DNA of 64,000 bases from an uncultured Lachnospiraceae bacterium (GTDB lineage Bacteria > Bacillota > Clostridia > Lachnospirales > Lachnospiraceae): the NCBI GenBank assembly GCA_900539715.1, contig UQDA01000001.1:62001-126000 (forward strand). The letters are read 5' to 3'. Under the pieces are notes generated by a model that ran no database searches, was not told where the DNA came from, and worked only from the letters and a program-made list of their open reading frames with translations. Positions 27,816 to 36,632 of this stretch are shown piece by piece. Each line of letters opens with the position of its first letter. Within the stretch, counting starts at the first letter, position 1. A program made the translations under genes and the position numbers.

Positions 27816-28112
27816 ATGCCACAAACTTACACACCTGAATTTAAGAAGAAAATTGTCCGTCTCCATCTGGAAGAAGGACATACTTACAAAAGCATCACCG
27901 CTGAGTATGACGTATCAAAAGCCAGCATCTCCAAATGGTGTGCTGAATTTAGCGAAGAATGCCAGACAAAAGCCATTTTAAATCCAGAATCCCCAAATGA
28001 AGCTGAGTTGATGAAAGAGAATCTCCGTCTTCAGAAAGAGCTTGAAGAATCACGAAAGGAGAATCTTTTCTTAAAAAAAGCGGCGGCATTCTTTGCAAAA
28101 GAAATCGATTAG
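27816..28112 (+). CDS. IS3 transposase OrfA (HTH protein)
   Basis: A protein of 98 aa with an N-terminal HTH (TPEFKKKIVRLHLEEGHTY, then YDVSKASISKW) and a C-terminal leucine-zipper-like stretch (LMKENLRLQKELEESRKENL). GAAAAGAGGAACTATT lies upstream of the ATG. A run of seven A followed by G at 28073-28080 is the expected -1 slippage site for making OrfAB. Confidence 0.9.
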   Translation: MPQTYTPEFKKKIVRLHLEEGHTYKSITAEYDVSKASISKWCAEFSEECQTKAILNPESPNEAELMKENLRLQKELEESRKENLFLKKAAAFFAKEID

Positions 28113-28972
28113 AGGCTTATCGGTTTATTGAAAAATACCATCATTATTTTGGCTTGCGCCGGCTGCTCAGGCGGCTTGACATCTGCCCAAATGCTTATTA
28201 TAACTACCGGAAACACCGGAAGGCGGATTATGATACCCAAAAATCAGAGGTACAGGCAAAAATCCGGGAGATTTACCATGGACACAGAGGTGTGGATGGA
28301 TACCGGAGCATGACGGTTTATCTGGCACGCCAAGGATATCACTACAGCCCAACAACCATTCATAAATACATGAATACAGAGATGAAACTATTTTCCGTCG
28401 TACGTCCCAAAAAACCAGTTTGCAAACATGCCAAACCGCATAAAGTGTTTGATAACAGGATTCATCAGGATTTTACTGCCGAAAAACCAAATCAAAAATG
28501 GTGTACGGATTTCACATATCTGTTTTTAAAGAACCATGAGGTAAGGTATAACTGCACGATCCTGGATCTTTATGACCGCAGCGTAATCGCGAGTATCACA
28601 GACCGGAACATTAGCAGTGACCTTGCTGTCCGCACGCTGAAAAAGGCGTTAGAATCGCAACCATCTATCAAAGATGGGATAATCCTGCATTCTGATCAGG
28701 GAACACAATATACGTCGAAAGCATTTACCGAATTCTGTGAATCGGTAAATGTAACGCAAAGCATGAGCAAAGCAGGTTACCCATATGACAACGCACCGAT
28801 GGAGCGTTATTTCAACACATTGAAAAATGAGTGCACAAATTTGTATGAATTCACTACGGAAGAAGCACTTTATCAGACTGTAGAGGAATTCGCATATGTT
28901 GATTATAATCATGTGCGTCCCCACAGCTTTAATGGTTATCGAACTCCATATGAAGCGAGGACGGCAGCATAA
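28073..28972 (+). CDS. IS3 transposase OrfB (DDE integrase), reached by -1 frameshift
   Basis: The frame is open from the A7 slippage site at 28073, so it is most simply read as the second part of OrfAB; an ATG at 28154 also exists. An HTH_21 segment is followed by the DDE core: WCTDFTYL (Asp), ILHSDQGTQYTS (Asp) and NAPMERYFNTLKNE (Glu), with YNHVRPHSFNGY after it. All catalytic residues are present, so the element may be active. Confidence 0.9.
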   Translation, partial: KKSGGILCKRNRLEAYRFIEKYHHYFGLRRLLRRLDICPNAYYNYRKHRKADYDTQKSEVQAKIREIYHGHRGVDGYRSMTVYLARQGYHYSPTTIHKYMNTEMKLFSVVRPKKPVCKHAKPHKVFDNRIHQDFTAEKPNQKWCTDFTYLFLKNHEVRYNCTILDLYDRSVIASITDRNISSDLAVRTLKKALESQPSIKDGIILHSDQGTQYTSKAFTEFCESVNVTQSMSKAGYPYDNAPMERYFNTLKNECTNLYEFTTEEALYQTVEEFAYVDYNHVRPHSFNGYRTPYEARTAA

Positions 28973-29023
28973 TGGATTTATGATATTTTTTTAGCCACAA
29001 GTGTTACAAAAATGCTTGACCAC

Positions 29024-29046
29024 TACAACTTTATTATAGCACTACA
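29024..29046 (-). repeat. IS3 right terminal inverted repeat
   Basis: 23-bp end ending ACTACA, the inverted match of 27741-27763. Confidence 0.88.
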
Positions 29047-29627
29047 AATCTTTTCAATCGCATCTCTAATATCATCGCGGAAAGATTTCTTCTCAGGATA
29101 GGTCGTTCGCTTAACACGCTCACTTGGCTTCTTTTCTATGACAGACAGGCCATGCTCCAGGCAGATGATATCCGATAATCTCTGTAAAGCAAGACCAACA
29201 AAAAAGAAATCTCTAAACTTATGGGTGCAGTCAAGACTCGTAGAATTAAAGATGATGTGATTATGAATATGCGCCTTATCCGTATGAGTCGCTACAATAA
29301 AAGCATGATTGCCTTTGGTAAATCGCATGGCGGTTTCATGGCCTACCTGATTCGCTTCCTCCGGTGTAATTTCTCCCAGCTTAAAGGATTGCCTGATCTG
29401 ATAAGCGATGATATTGCCCTGGGATGTCTTCCTGTCAGACGCTCATATTCTCTTTTTGAGAGCATGAATTCTTCATCAACACTCTCAGCCTGACAAGCGT
29501 AGGAACTGATATATTGGCCATGTTCCGTCTTTTCACCATTCTTGGCATAATCTGTTCTGTCGCCAAGAGACTTCGCTACGCTTTTACCTTTATTCTGATG
29601 CATCGTAATAAACCTTGTAGCCGCCAT
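29047..29627 (-). pseudogene. Relaxase pseudogene: frameshifted and truncated by IS3
   Basis: The N-terminus reads MAATRFITMHQNKGKSVAKS with AAGGAGGTGA upstream, as in clostridial relaxases. After about 65 codons (near 29428-29433) one base appears to be lost. The other frame then continues GNIIAYQIRQSFKLGEITPEEA and the HUH motif THTDKAHIHNHIIFN. The IS3 right end then cuts the gene, removing the rest. Not functional as it stands. Confidence 0.85.
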
Positions 29628-29663
29628 ACGCATTCACCTCCTTCCCTAGATTTGGAATAAAAC

Positions 29664-29711
29664 AAAAAAAGACGCCTAACCCACAGGAAATGCTGTAAGT
29701 TAAGCGTCTTC
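29664..29711 (-). terminator. Terminator downstream of the amber-containing recombinase
   Basis: On the minus strand AAGACGCTTAAC pairs with GTTAGGCGTCTT (one G-U pair), followed by a T run. Confidence 0.85.
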
Positions 29712-29756
29712 CGACGATTCTTATTTTGTTTATATCAAACATATTCAAGTAGTGCA

Positions 29757-29800
29757 CTACTGTCACGACATAGGCTCTATTTTTGCACCTACTGTCACGA
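29757..29800. repeat. 12-bp direct repeats CTACTGTCACGA
   Basis: Two exact copies (29757-29768 and 29789-29800), each preceded by GCAC, 32 bp apart, between the relaxase remnant and the recombinase. Possible recombinase or relaxase binding sites. Confidence 0.5.
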
Positions 29801-29914
29801 GTTCGACAGCTACAACTACCCAAATATACTTTTTCATGTGCTTTCCACGCTCAGAATAATCAGTCTTATCAAACGTGAAATGCTCGAAAAAGTGCGTAAA
29901 TTCAAGGATTTCTA

Positions 29915-31591
29915 TTAGTCCACTCTTGTGAGCAACACTACCGTCTCGACTGTTGTTTCGTTGTCCCAACTCATTTCCTCTATCTCCTTTCCATTAAAAT
30001 AGACAGGAAATCTGAATTTAATGTGCTTCAAGAAACGGCCATCCGGCTGCTCTTGCTCGTATATATCAACTCGTTCAATGAAGCTGTTAAGAAACTCTTT
30101 CTTTTCAGCGTCGGTGAACTTATCATACAGTTTATCAAAGTACAGAAGAAATTGATAGATATTATCACCAGAAATTTTCTGCTGTCTCACGTTATAGATT
30201 CTGGTTTCTACTTCCTCGATTTCTTCTTCCACAGAATCAATATCATCATACAGTTTATACAAGCGTTCTTCCATATCCTGATACTTACGGTCATAATGCT
30301 TGTCTGTTACATCCAGACTGTCCATCTGTTGTCCCAACTTCGACTTCGCACCATTTAACTGACGAAGTTTCTTACGAAGCTGTTCCAGTTCGGTTTCCAA
30401 TTCTTCGGTATCAATTCTGGAACCAATCTTCTGACGGATTGCCTGTTCAAACTTCGGGTTTGTAACCAGTTTTCTGATTACTTCTTCTACCGCAGCGTCC
30501 ACCATTTCCTGTTTCCACTGTCGTCTGTATCCGCATTTATGACCATTTACTGTTGTACGATGTTTGCAATGGTAATAGTAGTAATCCTTGTATAAAGTTC
30601 CGTCCTTTTTCTTCTTACGGTTCACATTACCATACATTGCAGCTCCGCACACAGGGCAACGCAAGATACTGGACAGAATATTTTCGTGTTCCTGATTGTA
30701 AATCTTCTCACTTTTTACACCTGTTTCCTGACGTTTTCTCTGTGCCATCTGCCACATTTCTTCAGAAACGATTGCTTCATGCACACCATCATAAACCGGG
30801 TAATCGTCCTGTTTTACAATATGATACTGATTACGGGTTCCTGCAATCTTTTCATTTTTGCGGCGACCATAGGCAAGCTTTCCACAATAAACCGGATTGT
30901 CCAAAATCGACTTGATAAAATGTGCTGAGAACATATCCAGAGTATTGTTTTGGCGTTTTTTCTTCATATAACCATGCTCATTCAAATAAGTTGCTACAGC
31001 AGATGCTCCCATGGTTGTATTCACATATTTATCAAAGATAATACGAATCACATCAACTTCATCATCTGCAATATATAAATAACCATTTTCCAGCTTATAT
31101 CCATAAGGAGCAAATCCACCATTCTATTTACCCTCACGGGCTTTCTGTCTGCGCCCCTCCATGGTCTGAACAAGGATATTTTCACGCTCGATCTCTGCAA
31201 CCGCAGATAAGACGGAAATCATCAATTTCCCGCTGTCTTTGGAACTATCTATGCCATCTTCCACACAGATCAGATTGACTCCAAAATCCTGCATACGTTG
31301 TAAGGAACTAAGTACATCGGCTGCATTTCTCCCGAATCGGGAAAGTTTGAATACAAGGACAAATTCAACCTTATCTTTGCCTGACTCAATATCTTTCAGC
31401 ATTTGCAAAAACTGCGGACGCCCTTCAATATTCTTACCGGATTTTCCCTCATCAGAGTATTCACCGGCAACTACCATATCTTGAAATTCTGCATATTTTT
31501 TTAATTTATCTTTCTGTGCATCCAGACTATATCCGTCTACCTGCATCGAAGTAGATACTCGTGTATATATGTAACATCTTTTCGTTTTCAA
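29915..31591 (-). pseudogene. Serine recombinase interrupted by one in-frame amber codon
   Basis: Codons 1-155 encode a complete resolvase domain (MKTKRCYIYTRVSTSMQVDG, catalytic Ser13; KLSRFGRNAADV). TAG stands at 31124-31126, where the intact paralogue at 48564-50510 has Trp (EGKWNGGFAPYG). The same frame then runs on for about 400 codons: recombinase domain, zinc ribbon (CPVCGAAMYG), coiled coil, and C-terminal NETTVETVVLLTRVD. Everything else is in register, so the lesion is a single recent point change. An internal start at 31051 gives only the C-terminal part. Confidence 0.88.
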
Positions 31592-31625
31592 TTCCCATTC
31601 ACCTCCATCTATAGGGTGATATGTA

Positions 31626-31652
31626 ATTGTGCAACAGGCTGTTGCACAATTT
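31626..31652. repeat. Perfect palindrome upstream of the amber-containing recombinase
   Basis: 12-bp arms (AATTGTGCAACA / TGTTGCACAATT) around GGC, exactly at the junction between the DUF1016 fragment and the recombinase leader. It could be a recombinase-related site or a repressor operator. Confidence 0.6.
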
Positions 31653-31998
31653 ACTCCAATTCTTTTTCGATTTCTTCAATAGACGGTAAGCTACTTTTCA
31701 ATTCTTCCGGAAGTGCTTTTACCATCTGATTTTTCCATTCCGCCACACCAATCGGATTCTGGTATCCCGCAAGGGAATACTCAACCACTGTCTGATTTTT
31801 ACCTTTAACCAAAAGCAATCCCATGGTAGGATTATCACTCGGATGGCGCAGAATATCATTTACTACATTCTGATACATATTGAGCTGACTGATAAATCCA
31901 GGCTCAAAATCACAAGCTTTCAGTTCGATTACCACATAGCAGCAAAGTTTCAAATGATAGAACAACAGGTCCACATTATTCCATTTTCTGAATAACAT
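31651..31998 (-). pseudogene. DUF1016 (YhcG-type) PD-(D/E)xK nuclease, C-terminal fragment
   Basis: 115 aa matching only the C-terminal nuclease half of DUF1016 proteins: VDLLFYHLKL, CYVVIELKA (Asp and ExK), FISQLNMYQNVVNDILRHP and GLLLVKGKNQTVVEYSL. The N-terminal half is missing and the first residues (MLFRKWN) are not family-like, so the gene was truncated. Nuclease residues are kept. There is no clear ribosome site. Confidence 0.75.
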
Positions 31999-32078
31999 TG
32001 ATTTTCCGTTTTACAATATATACAAAATATAAAAAGTGGACGTAATGTAAAATATTAATTCTTGATTTTATATAAGAA

Positions 32079-32576
32079 TTATTCATCTTGGCTATTTACT
32101 GCTTCAACACGTTTTCTTACATAATCCGTCTGATTTCTAAATGCAAATAAAAACAGAGCAATCAAACATGCTAACGCAATCCATCTCCAATTAAATATGA
32201 GCCATCCATATATAGTTTCTAAATTCATGCATAGATAAATTGTAAATAAAAGAATAGTTCCTGCTAACAAAGTACGAAAATAATTGTTTGTCTCAGACAA
32301 AATATCTATCTTCGAATCCTTTTTTACAGCTTTAACATATTCTGGATATGGTGCTTCTACGATAAATTTGCATTTTTTCAAGACTGGCTTTACAACTAAT
32401 GAACCAATTCGATTAAGAATAAGTCCAATAAAATAGTAAACCACAATCTCCTCCACTACGCCTTGAAACGGAATTGCCATTCCAAGCAATAAATCTAATG
32501 CAATGCCAAAGAAGGCTCCTGGCAACAAATTTGTCATTATTTGATATGAATCCAATTTTTCGATAATGCTACTCAC
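32079..32576 (-). CDS. Four-helix membrane protein, third gene of the MBL operon
   Basis: A protein of 165 aa with hydrophobic segments at about 17-37, 43-63, 100-125 and 130-148, and a short cytoplasmic loop containing EAPYPEYVKAVKKDSKID. No family recognised. Its start overlaps the stop of the preceding gene by 4 bp (ATGA), so it is translationally coupled. By position and shape it could be a membrane effector of a defence operon, but that is inference. Confidence 0.75.
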   Translation of the reverse strand: MSSIIEKLDSYQIMTNLLPGAFFGIALDLLLGMAIPFQGVVEEIVVYYFIGLILNRIGSLVVKPVLKKCKFIVEAPYPEYVKAVKKDSKIDILSETNNYFRTLLAGTILLFTIYLCMNLETIYGWLIFNWRWIALACLIALFLFAFRNQTDYVRKRVEAVNSQDE

Positions 32577-33127
32577 ACTATTCCTCCTAAATCTGTCGGT
32601 AATATAATAGGCGACACTTTGTTAAATGATAGGTTTACGGCCTCCATAAAACCCTTTCGCCTGTTTGCAAACAATTTTCTTTCTGACACAGAAGTCTGAA
32701 ACCCAAATTTACCGATATCTTCTACTGTTGTAGATTGCCTCAAAATATGTTTATTTTCTACTGACAATGCTTGCTTAGCAAACCATAATTCAGCGCTTTT
32801 GTTATGTTTCATCATTCCAGCCAAAGTATCCTTTTCAGAAAAACGCTCCCATATACAGGTATTGGCTACAACAAAATCCTTTGTAGCTATTTCTTTTATT
32901 GCACACAACCCTTTTACAGCTCCAATATGGGCTGTAATAAAAACACCATTCAATCCGTCTTTTGATTCACAGCAGACGAATTGCTTATATATTTTTCCTC
33001 CCAACTGAAGGAAAGACCAAGGTGATACTTCTGAATTTGTCACCTTTTGAATATATTCATGTCTTGCCTTCAGTTGATTGGCATCTACTACAATATCAGC
33101 ACTAAAACCAAGTATCCACTCCACCAA
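32573..33127 (-). CDS. Unknown soluble protein, second gene of the MBL operon
   Basis: A protein of 184 aa, soluble and mixed alpha/beta, with no recognised motif. It begins VEWILGFSADIVVDANQLK and holds GVFITAHIGAVKGLCAI and ANTCIWERFSEKDTL. The start is TTG 33127 or GTG 33124, with AAGGAG 6-9 bp upstream, inside the end of the MBL gene (26-bp overlap). AT-rich like its neighbours. Function unknown. Confidence 0.7.
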   Translation of the reverse strand: MVEWILGFSADIVVDANQLKARHEYIQKVTNSEVSPWSFLQLGGKIYKQFVCCESKDGLNGVFITAHIGAVKGLCAIKEIATKDFVVANTCIWERFSEKDTLAGMMKHNKSAELWFAKQALSVENKHILRQSTTVEDIGKFGFQTSVSERKLFANRRKGFMEAVNLSFNKVSPIILPTDLGGIV

Positions 33128-34034
33128 GCTTCACTCCTTGTGTCTTTTTGACAGAAACATTGATTCCACCATTTTTCGGATAGTTTACTACACCATCTTT
33201 TGTGTTTAATGCAGGATCATAAAGTTCGTCTTTCATGTACTCAACCAATTTGTCCGAACCTCCACTTGTTGGTCCTGAACCAGTATTGTCAGAAATAAGG
33301 TATGTCTTACTATAAGAATCTGTTAATTTTTCAAAAATCTCTTGAGCATTGTCTAACTTCCCATGATGTGGCAATTGGATAATTCCATATACATTTAAAT
33401 TATGCAAAAATGCAGGTGTTGCATCTCCACATAATAAAACCGACTTTCCATCATCAACCTTACATTTCAACTGGACACTTGCTGCATTCATTACAGTCTC
33501 GCCTTCATATTTCGTTACTTTGTCATCTTCGACAGCTTGTGCTACTACATTAACAAATTCATCTTCTGTTGGACCTACGATACTTCCAGATGCAACTTTC
33601 GTATTAACCGCCGCATCTTTAACCATAAAATTATATTCTTGCGCTTTTTCAACAATTTCTTTGATATGGTCAAATGTTTTAAGAATACGCTCTTTCGTTC
33701 CCTTCAGAGTTCTCCTATCATCATCCAGAATATCCAGCACTTTTTTAGCACTTTTAAGATACAAAGAAGAATACACCGTCACATCATATCTCTCATCATA
33801 CAAACTATCAAACAAGGTTATGACTCCCTTTGTATGATCTTCATCATTGTGAGATATTACAACATGTACCTCTGAAATCAATGGGTTATTCTTCAAAAAA
33901 TTTTCTACTTCTTCTGCATGTCTCTCATGTCCACAGTCATACACGATTAGCGTAGTTGCATCATACAATAAAATACAATCGCCAAATCTTGTATCTGTAT
34001 CCCCATCGTAATGACTTAATGCTTTTAATTTCAT
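33102..34034 (-). CDS. ComEC-like metallo-beta-lactamase fold hydrolase, first gene of a three-gene operon
   Basis: A protein of 310 aa. MBL-fold motifs in order: RFGDCILLY, LIVYDCGH (~35), VVISHNDEDHTKG (~58-70, the metal motif, with Asn in place of the first His of the usual HxHxDH), SVLLCGDATPAF (~203) and IIQLPHHGKLD (~220). This is the pattern of ComEC C-terminal-type phosphodiesterases. The substrate is unknown. CAGGAAGGAGTAAAGG precedes the ATG. It overlaps the next gene by 26 bp, so the three genes form a tight operon in a defence-rich area. Confidence 0.78.
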   Translation of the reverse strand: MKLKALSHYDGDTDTRFGDCILLYDATTLIVYDCGHERHAEEVENFLKNNPLISEVHVVISHNDEDHTKGVITLFDSLYDERYDVTVYSSLYLKSAKKVLDILDDDRRTLKGTKERILKTFDHIKEIVEKAQEYNFMVKDAAVNTKVASGSIVGPTEDEFVNVVAQAVEDDKVTKYEGETVMNAASVQLKCKVDDGKSVLLCGDATPAFLHNLNVYGIIQLPHHGKLDNAQEIFEKLTDSYSKTYLISDNTGSGPTSGGSDKLVEYMKDELYDPALNTKDGVVNYPKNGGINVSVKKTQGVKLGGVDTWF

Positions 34035-34223
34035 CCTTTACTCCTTCCTGTGGCTTAATTATCCACACTTTCTCGCTTTTTATTTATCAGCATTCTTTAC
34101 GTTCAGCTGCTAATCCAAGATTAAAAAATCCCTTTACATTCATAGTGCTTCTGACTTTTTGATATGCAGAAGACTTTGTTTCCCGTCCCCTGCATATACA
34201 TTACCTGTAATTTTACAGAACGT

Positions 34224-34856
34224 TTACTCTTCTAAGAAGTCATTAATATCCTTTATCCATGCATCATCTTTCATGGAAAAGCATTCTATAAAATGACCGA
34301 AATTACTACTTCCTTTTATTGTATCATCAGACGGTAATTTCTTGATGCGTTCTTTCATTTCCAGATAATTCTCTTTTGTAATTCCAGAAAACAATTCCTG
34401 TCTTTGATCTTCTCTTCCTTTGTAATTTTCTACTCCAGTTAATTCAAAAATAATTGGAGCATTTTTCTTTTTCTGATGTGATTTCAGCATAATTTCATCC
34501 CAATGTTCAATAATAATTTGCATTGTACATGGATTTCCATAAATCACAACTTTGTCAGCAGCATTCTCAACTCCATGAAACTCGTTGATCTTTCTTTTAA
34601 TATCAACATATTGCTCATAAGGTTTTCTATCGGTGTCACAAAAAACCAGTACTACATCATAAGAACCATTCTGATACTTATCTTGATATCGTGCTGGAAT
34701 ATTTCCATTACCTTCTGCATTCTCCAACGTAAACTTATAATTCTCGTTCCACACATCTAATGATATCAGCTTATCAAGATATTCATATTCTTCATCGCCC
34801 TCACATATAATGCATACTTTACTACCAGAAAAAATCCAAGGAAGTTTATTTGCCAT
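34224..34856 (-). CDS. RloB/AbiLii-like TOPRIM-type protein
   Basis: A protein of 210 aa. VCIICEGDEEYEYLDKL (catalytic Glu) and VVLVFCDTDRKPYEQY (DxD) are the metal-binding elements of RloB-like proteins, which have a TOPRIM-type fold. The ATG at 34856 is preferred, 9 bp after AAGGAGG and overlapping the ATPase gene by 11 bp. Pairing with an AAA ATPase matches RloA-RloB and AbiLi-AbiLii systems, which act in abortive phage defence. Confidence 0.8.
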   Translation of the reverse strand: MANKLPWIFSGSKVCIICEGDEEYEYLDKLISLDVWNENYKFTLENAEGNGNIPARYQDKYQNGSYDVVLVFCDTDRKPYEQYVDIKRKINEFHGVENAADKVVIYGNPCTMQIIIEHWDEIMLKSHQKKKNAPIIFELTGVENYKGREDQRQELFSGITKENYLEMKERIKKLPSDDTIKGSSNFGHFIECFSMKDDAWIKDINDFLEE

Positions 34857-36123
34857 CCGCAAGTACCTCCTTTTTATTTCCTTTAATACTTAGCAAAGAA
34901 CGAATCAGTTCTGGATCAGGTAAAGCACCTAATACACCTTTTCTGTATTTCTCCATAATATCCGTCGTATCACGAACTCCTTGCTGTGCTGTGAATTCTG
35001 CTAAAGAATATAAATACACACCATCCTGATCTTTATGAACGAACCAAATTTGTTCTTTACGGAACATTTTTTTACAGTCCATAAGATTTATATCATGAAC
35101 TGTAAAAATTAGCTGTGAATTAGAATTCAATTCGTTATTGAACATAGCAACAATGGCTCTCGTCAATTTAAAATGAATACTACTGTCCAATTCATCAACG
35201 ACAAGAATTCTACCATTTTCCAATCCTTCAATAATATAACTTGCAAGTGCTGCAATTTTCTTAGTACCTGTAGAATCAAACAAAATACTCGGCACTGGAA
35301 TTCCTTTATATACAGACACTAATCTAATTTGATCTATAATCTGTTCAGGTATATTAAGCGCTTTTTCCTCAGGTCTTTCATCTACATTCTCAATTTTGAC
35401 ATGGATTTTATCCATATCTACATACGCATAATCATCCATATATAAATCAGCATTTTTAATAAACTCAACAACTTTTTTCTGCAAGTCATTTTTGTTCTTC
35501 ATTAAATTGATTGTTCTTTCCATTGGAATATTGTTCATATCAACAATATCAACCTTAGATGCAAATTTCACAATAAGTTCTTTCATTTCTGCTAAATACT
35601 TAAACTTACTTGTATCAACCAAATATACTAACAAATTACTTTGCGAAACCAACGGAATCATTTTTGTAAGTTCTTCATCTTCATATTGATATTTTGAGTT
35701 AACACTATCCTTCAGCAACCAAACAACTTCTTTTTCGTTTCCATATTGATCTTTTAAAATTTCTTTAAACTCCTCATATGGATACTCTTTCTTCATTGTA
35801 TCGTACCAAAAATCATACGAAAACTCTCTGCCATCCACCAAAAAAGAAATTCCCATTTGACAGATTGAACTCTTTGTAAATATATTGGATTTAATTGCTG
35901 GATTCTGATTCAAAAAAACGTTTACAATACTACGTATGCATTTAACCAGGCAAGTCTTTCCAGCATTATTTGGTCCATAAATTCCGGCTGTTTTCAAAAT
36001 ATTAAAATTATTCTCTTTATGCACGTTAGATACAAACTTTTTGTTTCTCATATCCGCCTTCATCGAGAATACTATAGGATCCGAAAAAGAAAAACAATTA
36101 TTCACTCTTACTTCTATTATCAT
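34846..36123 (-). CDS. AAA15/RloA (AbiLi)-like ATPase
   Basis: A protein of 425 aa. It starts MIIEVRVNNCFSFSDPIVFS, as SMC/OLD-like ATPases do. Walker A is GIYGPNNAGKTCL (~48), an STGTKKIAAL element near 283 resembles the ABC signature, and Walker B is RILVVDELDSSIH (~305), with FTVHDINLM as switch His. The ATG at 36123 has GGAGG eight bases upstream. It is coupled to the RloB-like gene. With it, it probably forms a defence system of the AbiL type. Confidence 0.82.
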   Translation of the reverse strand: MIIEVRVNNCFSFSDPIVFSMKADMRNKKFVSNVHKENNFNILKTAGIYGPNNAGKTCLVKCIRSIVNVFLNQNPAIKSNIFTKSSICQMGISFLVDGREFSYDFWYDTMKKEYPYEEFKEILKDQYGNEKEVVWLLKDSVNSKYQYEDEELTKMIPLVSQSNLLVYLVDTSKFKYLAEMKELIVKFASKVDIVDMNNIPMERTINLMKNKNDLQKKVVEFIKNADLYMDDYAYVDMDKIHVKIENVDERPEEKALNIPEQIIDQIRLVSVYKGIPVPSILFDSTGTKKIAALASYIIEGLENGRILVVDELDSSIHFKLTRAIVAMFNNELNSNSQLIFTVHDINLMDCKKMFRKEQIWFVHKDQDGVYLYSLAEFTAQQGVRDTTDIMEKYRKGVLGALPDPELIRSLLSIKGNKKEVLADGK

Positions 36124-36170
36124 ACCTTCATACCTCCAACAGAAATCTTTTCTGTTATATCTGTATCTAT

Positions 36171-36199
36171 AATATATCACACCTTTATTTTTTATGCAA
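36171..36199 (-). promoter_or_regulatory. Promoter of the AbiL-like operon
   Basis: Minus strand TTGCAT (36194-36199), a 17-bp spacer and TATATT (36171-36176), about 40 bp upstream of the ATG. Confidence 0.6.
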
Positions 36200-36314
36200 T
36201 ATTTTTTCATGAAAAATTACGCAAAACACATTTGTCCTGTATACTCATCAAGCTTCCTACGTTTAATTAGTCTTTTCGCTCCAATAAAAAATAGATGCCA
36301 ACCCCGACACCCAT

Positions 36315-36458
36315 TTACGCTGATTTTGTATCCTCTGTTTCAGTTTCTACTCCCTTATCCATTTCTGCATTGATTTCATCGAGGAGCTCTTGTCCGTACT
36401 TCTCAATCATACGAGCCAGAAAATCTACACAACGCTCAAATGCTATATTCTGTTCCAT
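36315..36458 (-). CDS. 47-residue conserved small protein (same family as 50831-51028)
   Basis: ATG at 36458 with AAAGGAGGGGCTC upstream. The core FERCVDFLARMIEKYGQELL aligns with FDRCVDVMARLLQKYGPQLL of the small protein at 50831-51028. Both begin close to recombination or mobilisation genes. It is helical, acidic towards the end, with no known role. Confidence 0.72.
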   Translation of the reverse strand: MEQNIAFERCVDFLARMIEKYGQELLDEINAEMDKGVETETEDTKSA

Positions 36459-36514
36459 GAGCCCCTCCTTTCAAATCACTTTCCACTGCTCTTTCGTTGA
36501 CTTGAAAGCCGTGC

Positions 36515-36520
36515 TATAAT
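36515..36520 (+). promoter_or_regulatory. Extended -10 promoter upstream of the STAND gene
   Basis: TGCTATAAT gives an extended -10 element (TATAAT at 36515-36520) without a clear -35. It would produce a ~100-nt leader that contains the left inverted repeat. Confidence 0.55.
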
Positions 36521-36578
36521 ATTTAGTAGAATGCTTTCATCAACCTACGTTCATTTTAGGATAAATAACCTTAAACTT

Positions 36579-36605
36579 CATTGAGCGTGGATTGAGCGTA
36601 AATTG
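36579..36605 (+). repeat. Left 27-bp inverted repeat flanking the STAND/HEPN cassette
   Basis: CATTGAGCGTGGATTGAGCG, then TAAATTG. It matches the reverse complement of 40097-40123 at 24 of 27 positions. Internally it holds two direct copies of ATTGAGCGT. Confidence 0.75.
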
Positions 36606-36632
36606 ACTACATTTTTTGAAGGAGGGCTGTCT

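Larger units (their letters stand above)
27741..29046 (+). mobile_element. IS3-family insertion sequence, complete
   Basis: 1306 bp bounded by 23-bp terminal inverted repeats differing at one base (TGTAGTRCTATAATAAAGTTGTA), starting TG and ending CA. It encodes OrfA and OrfB. The flanks (TTCCT on the left, AATCT on the right) do not match, so no target-site duplication is seen. It sits between a truncated recombinase and a truncated relaxase. Confidence 0.9.

Noticed and set aside
31124..31126. Amber codon as a recoded pyrrolysine or selenocysteine site
   Set aside because: The paralogue has Trp here, TAG is not a Sec codon, and no pyrrolysine genes or recoding element were seen. A point mutation is simpler.
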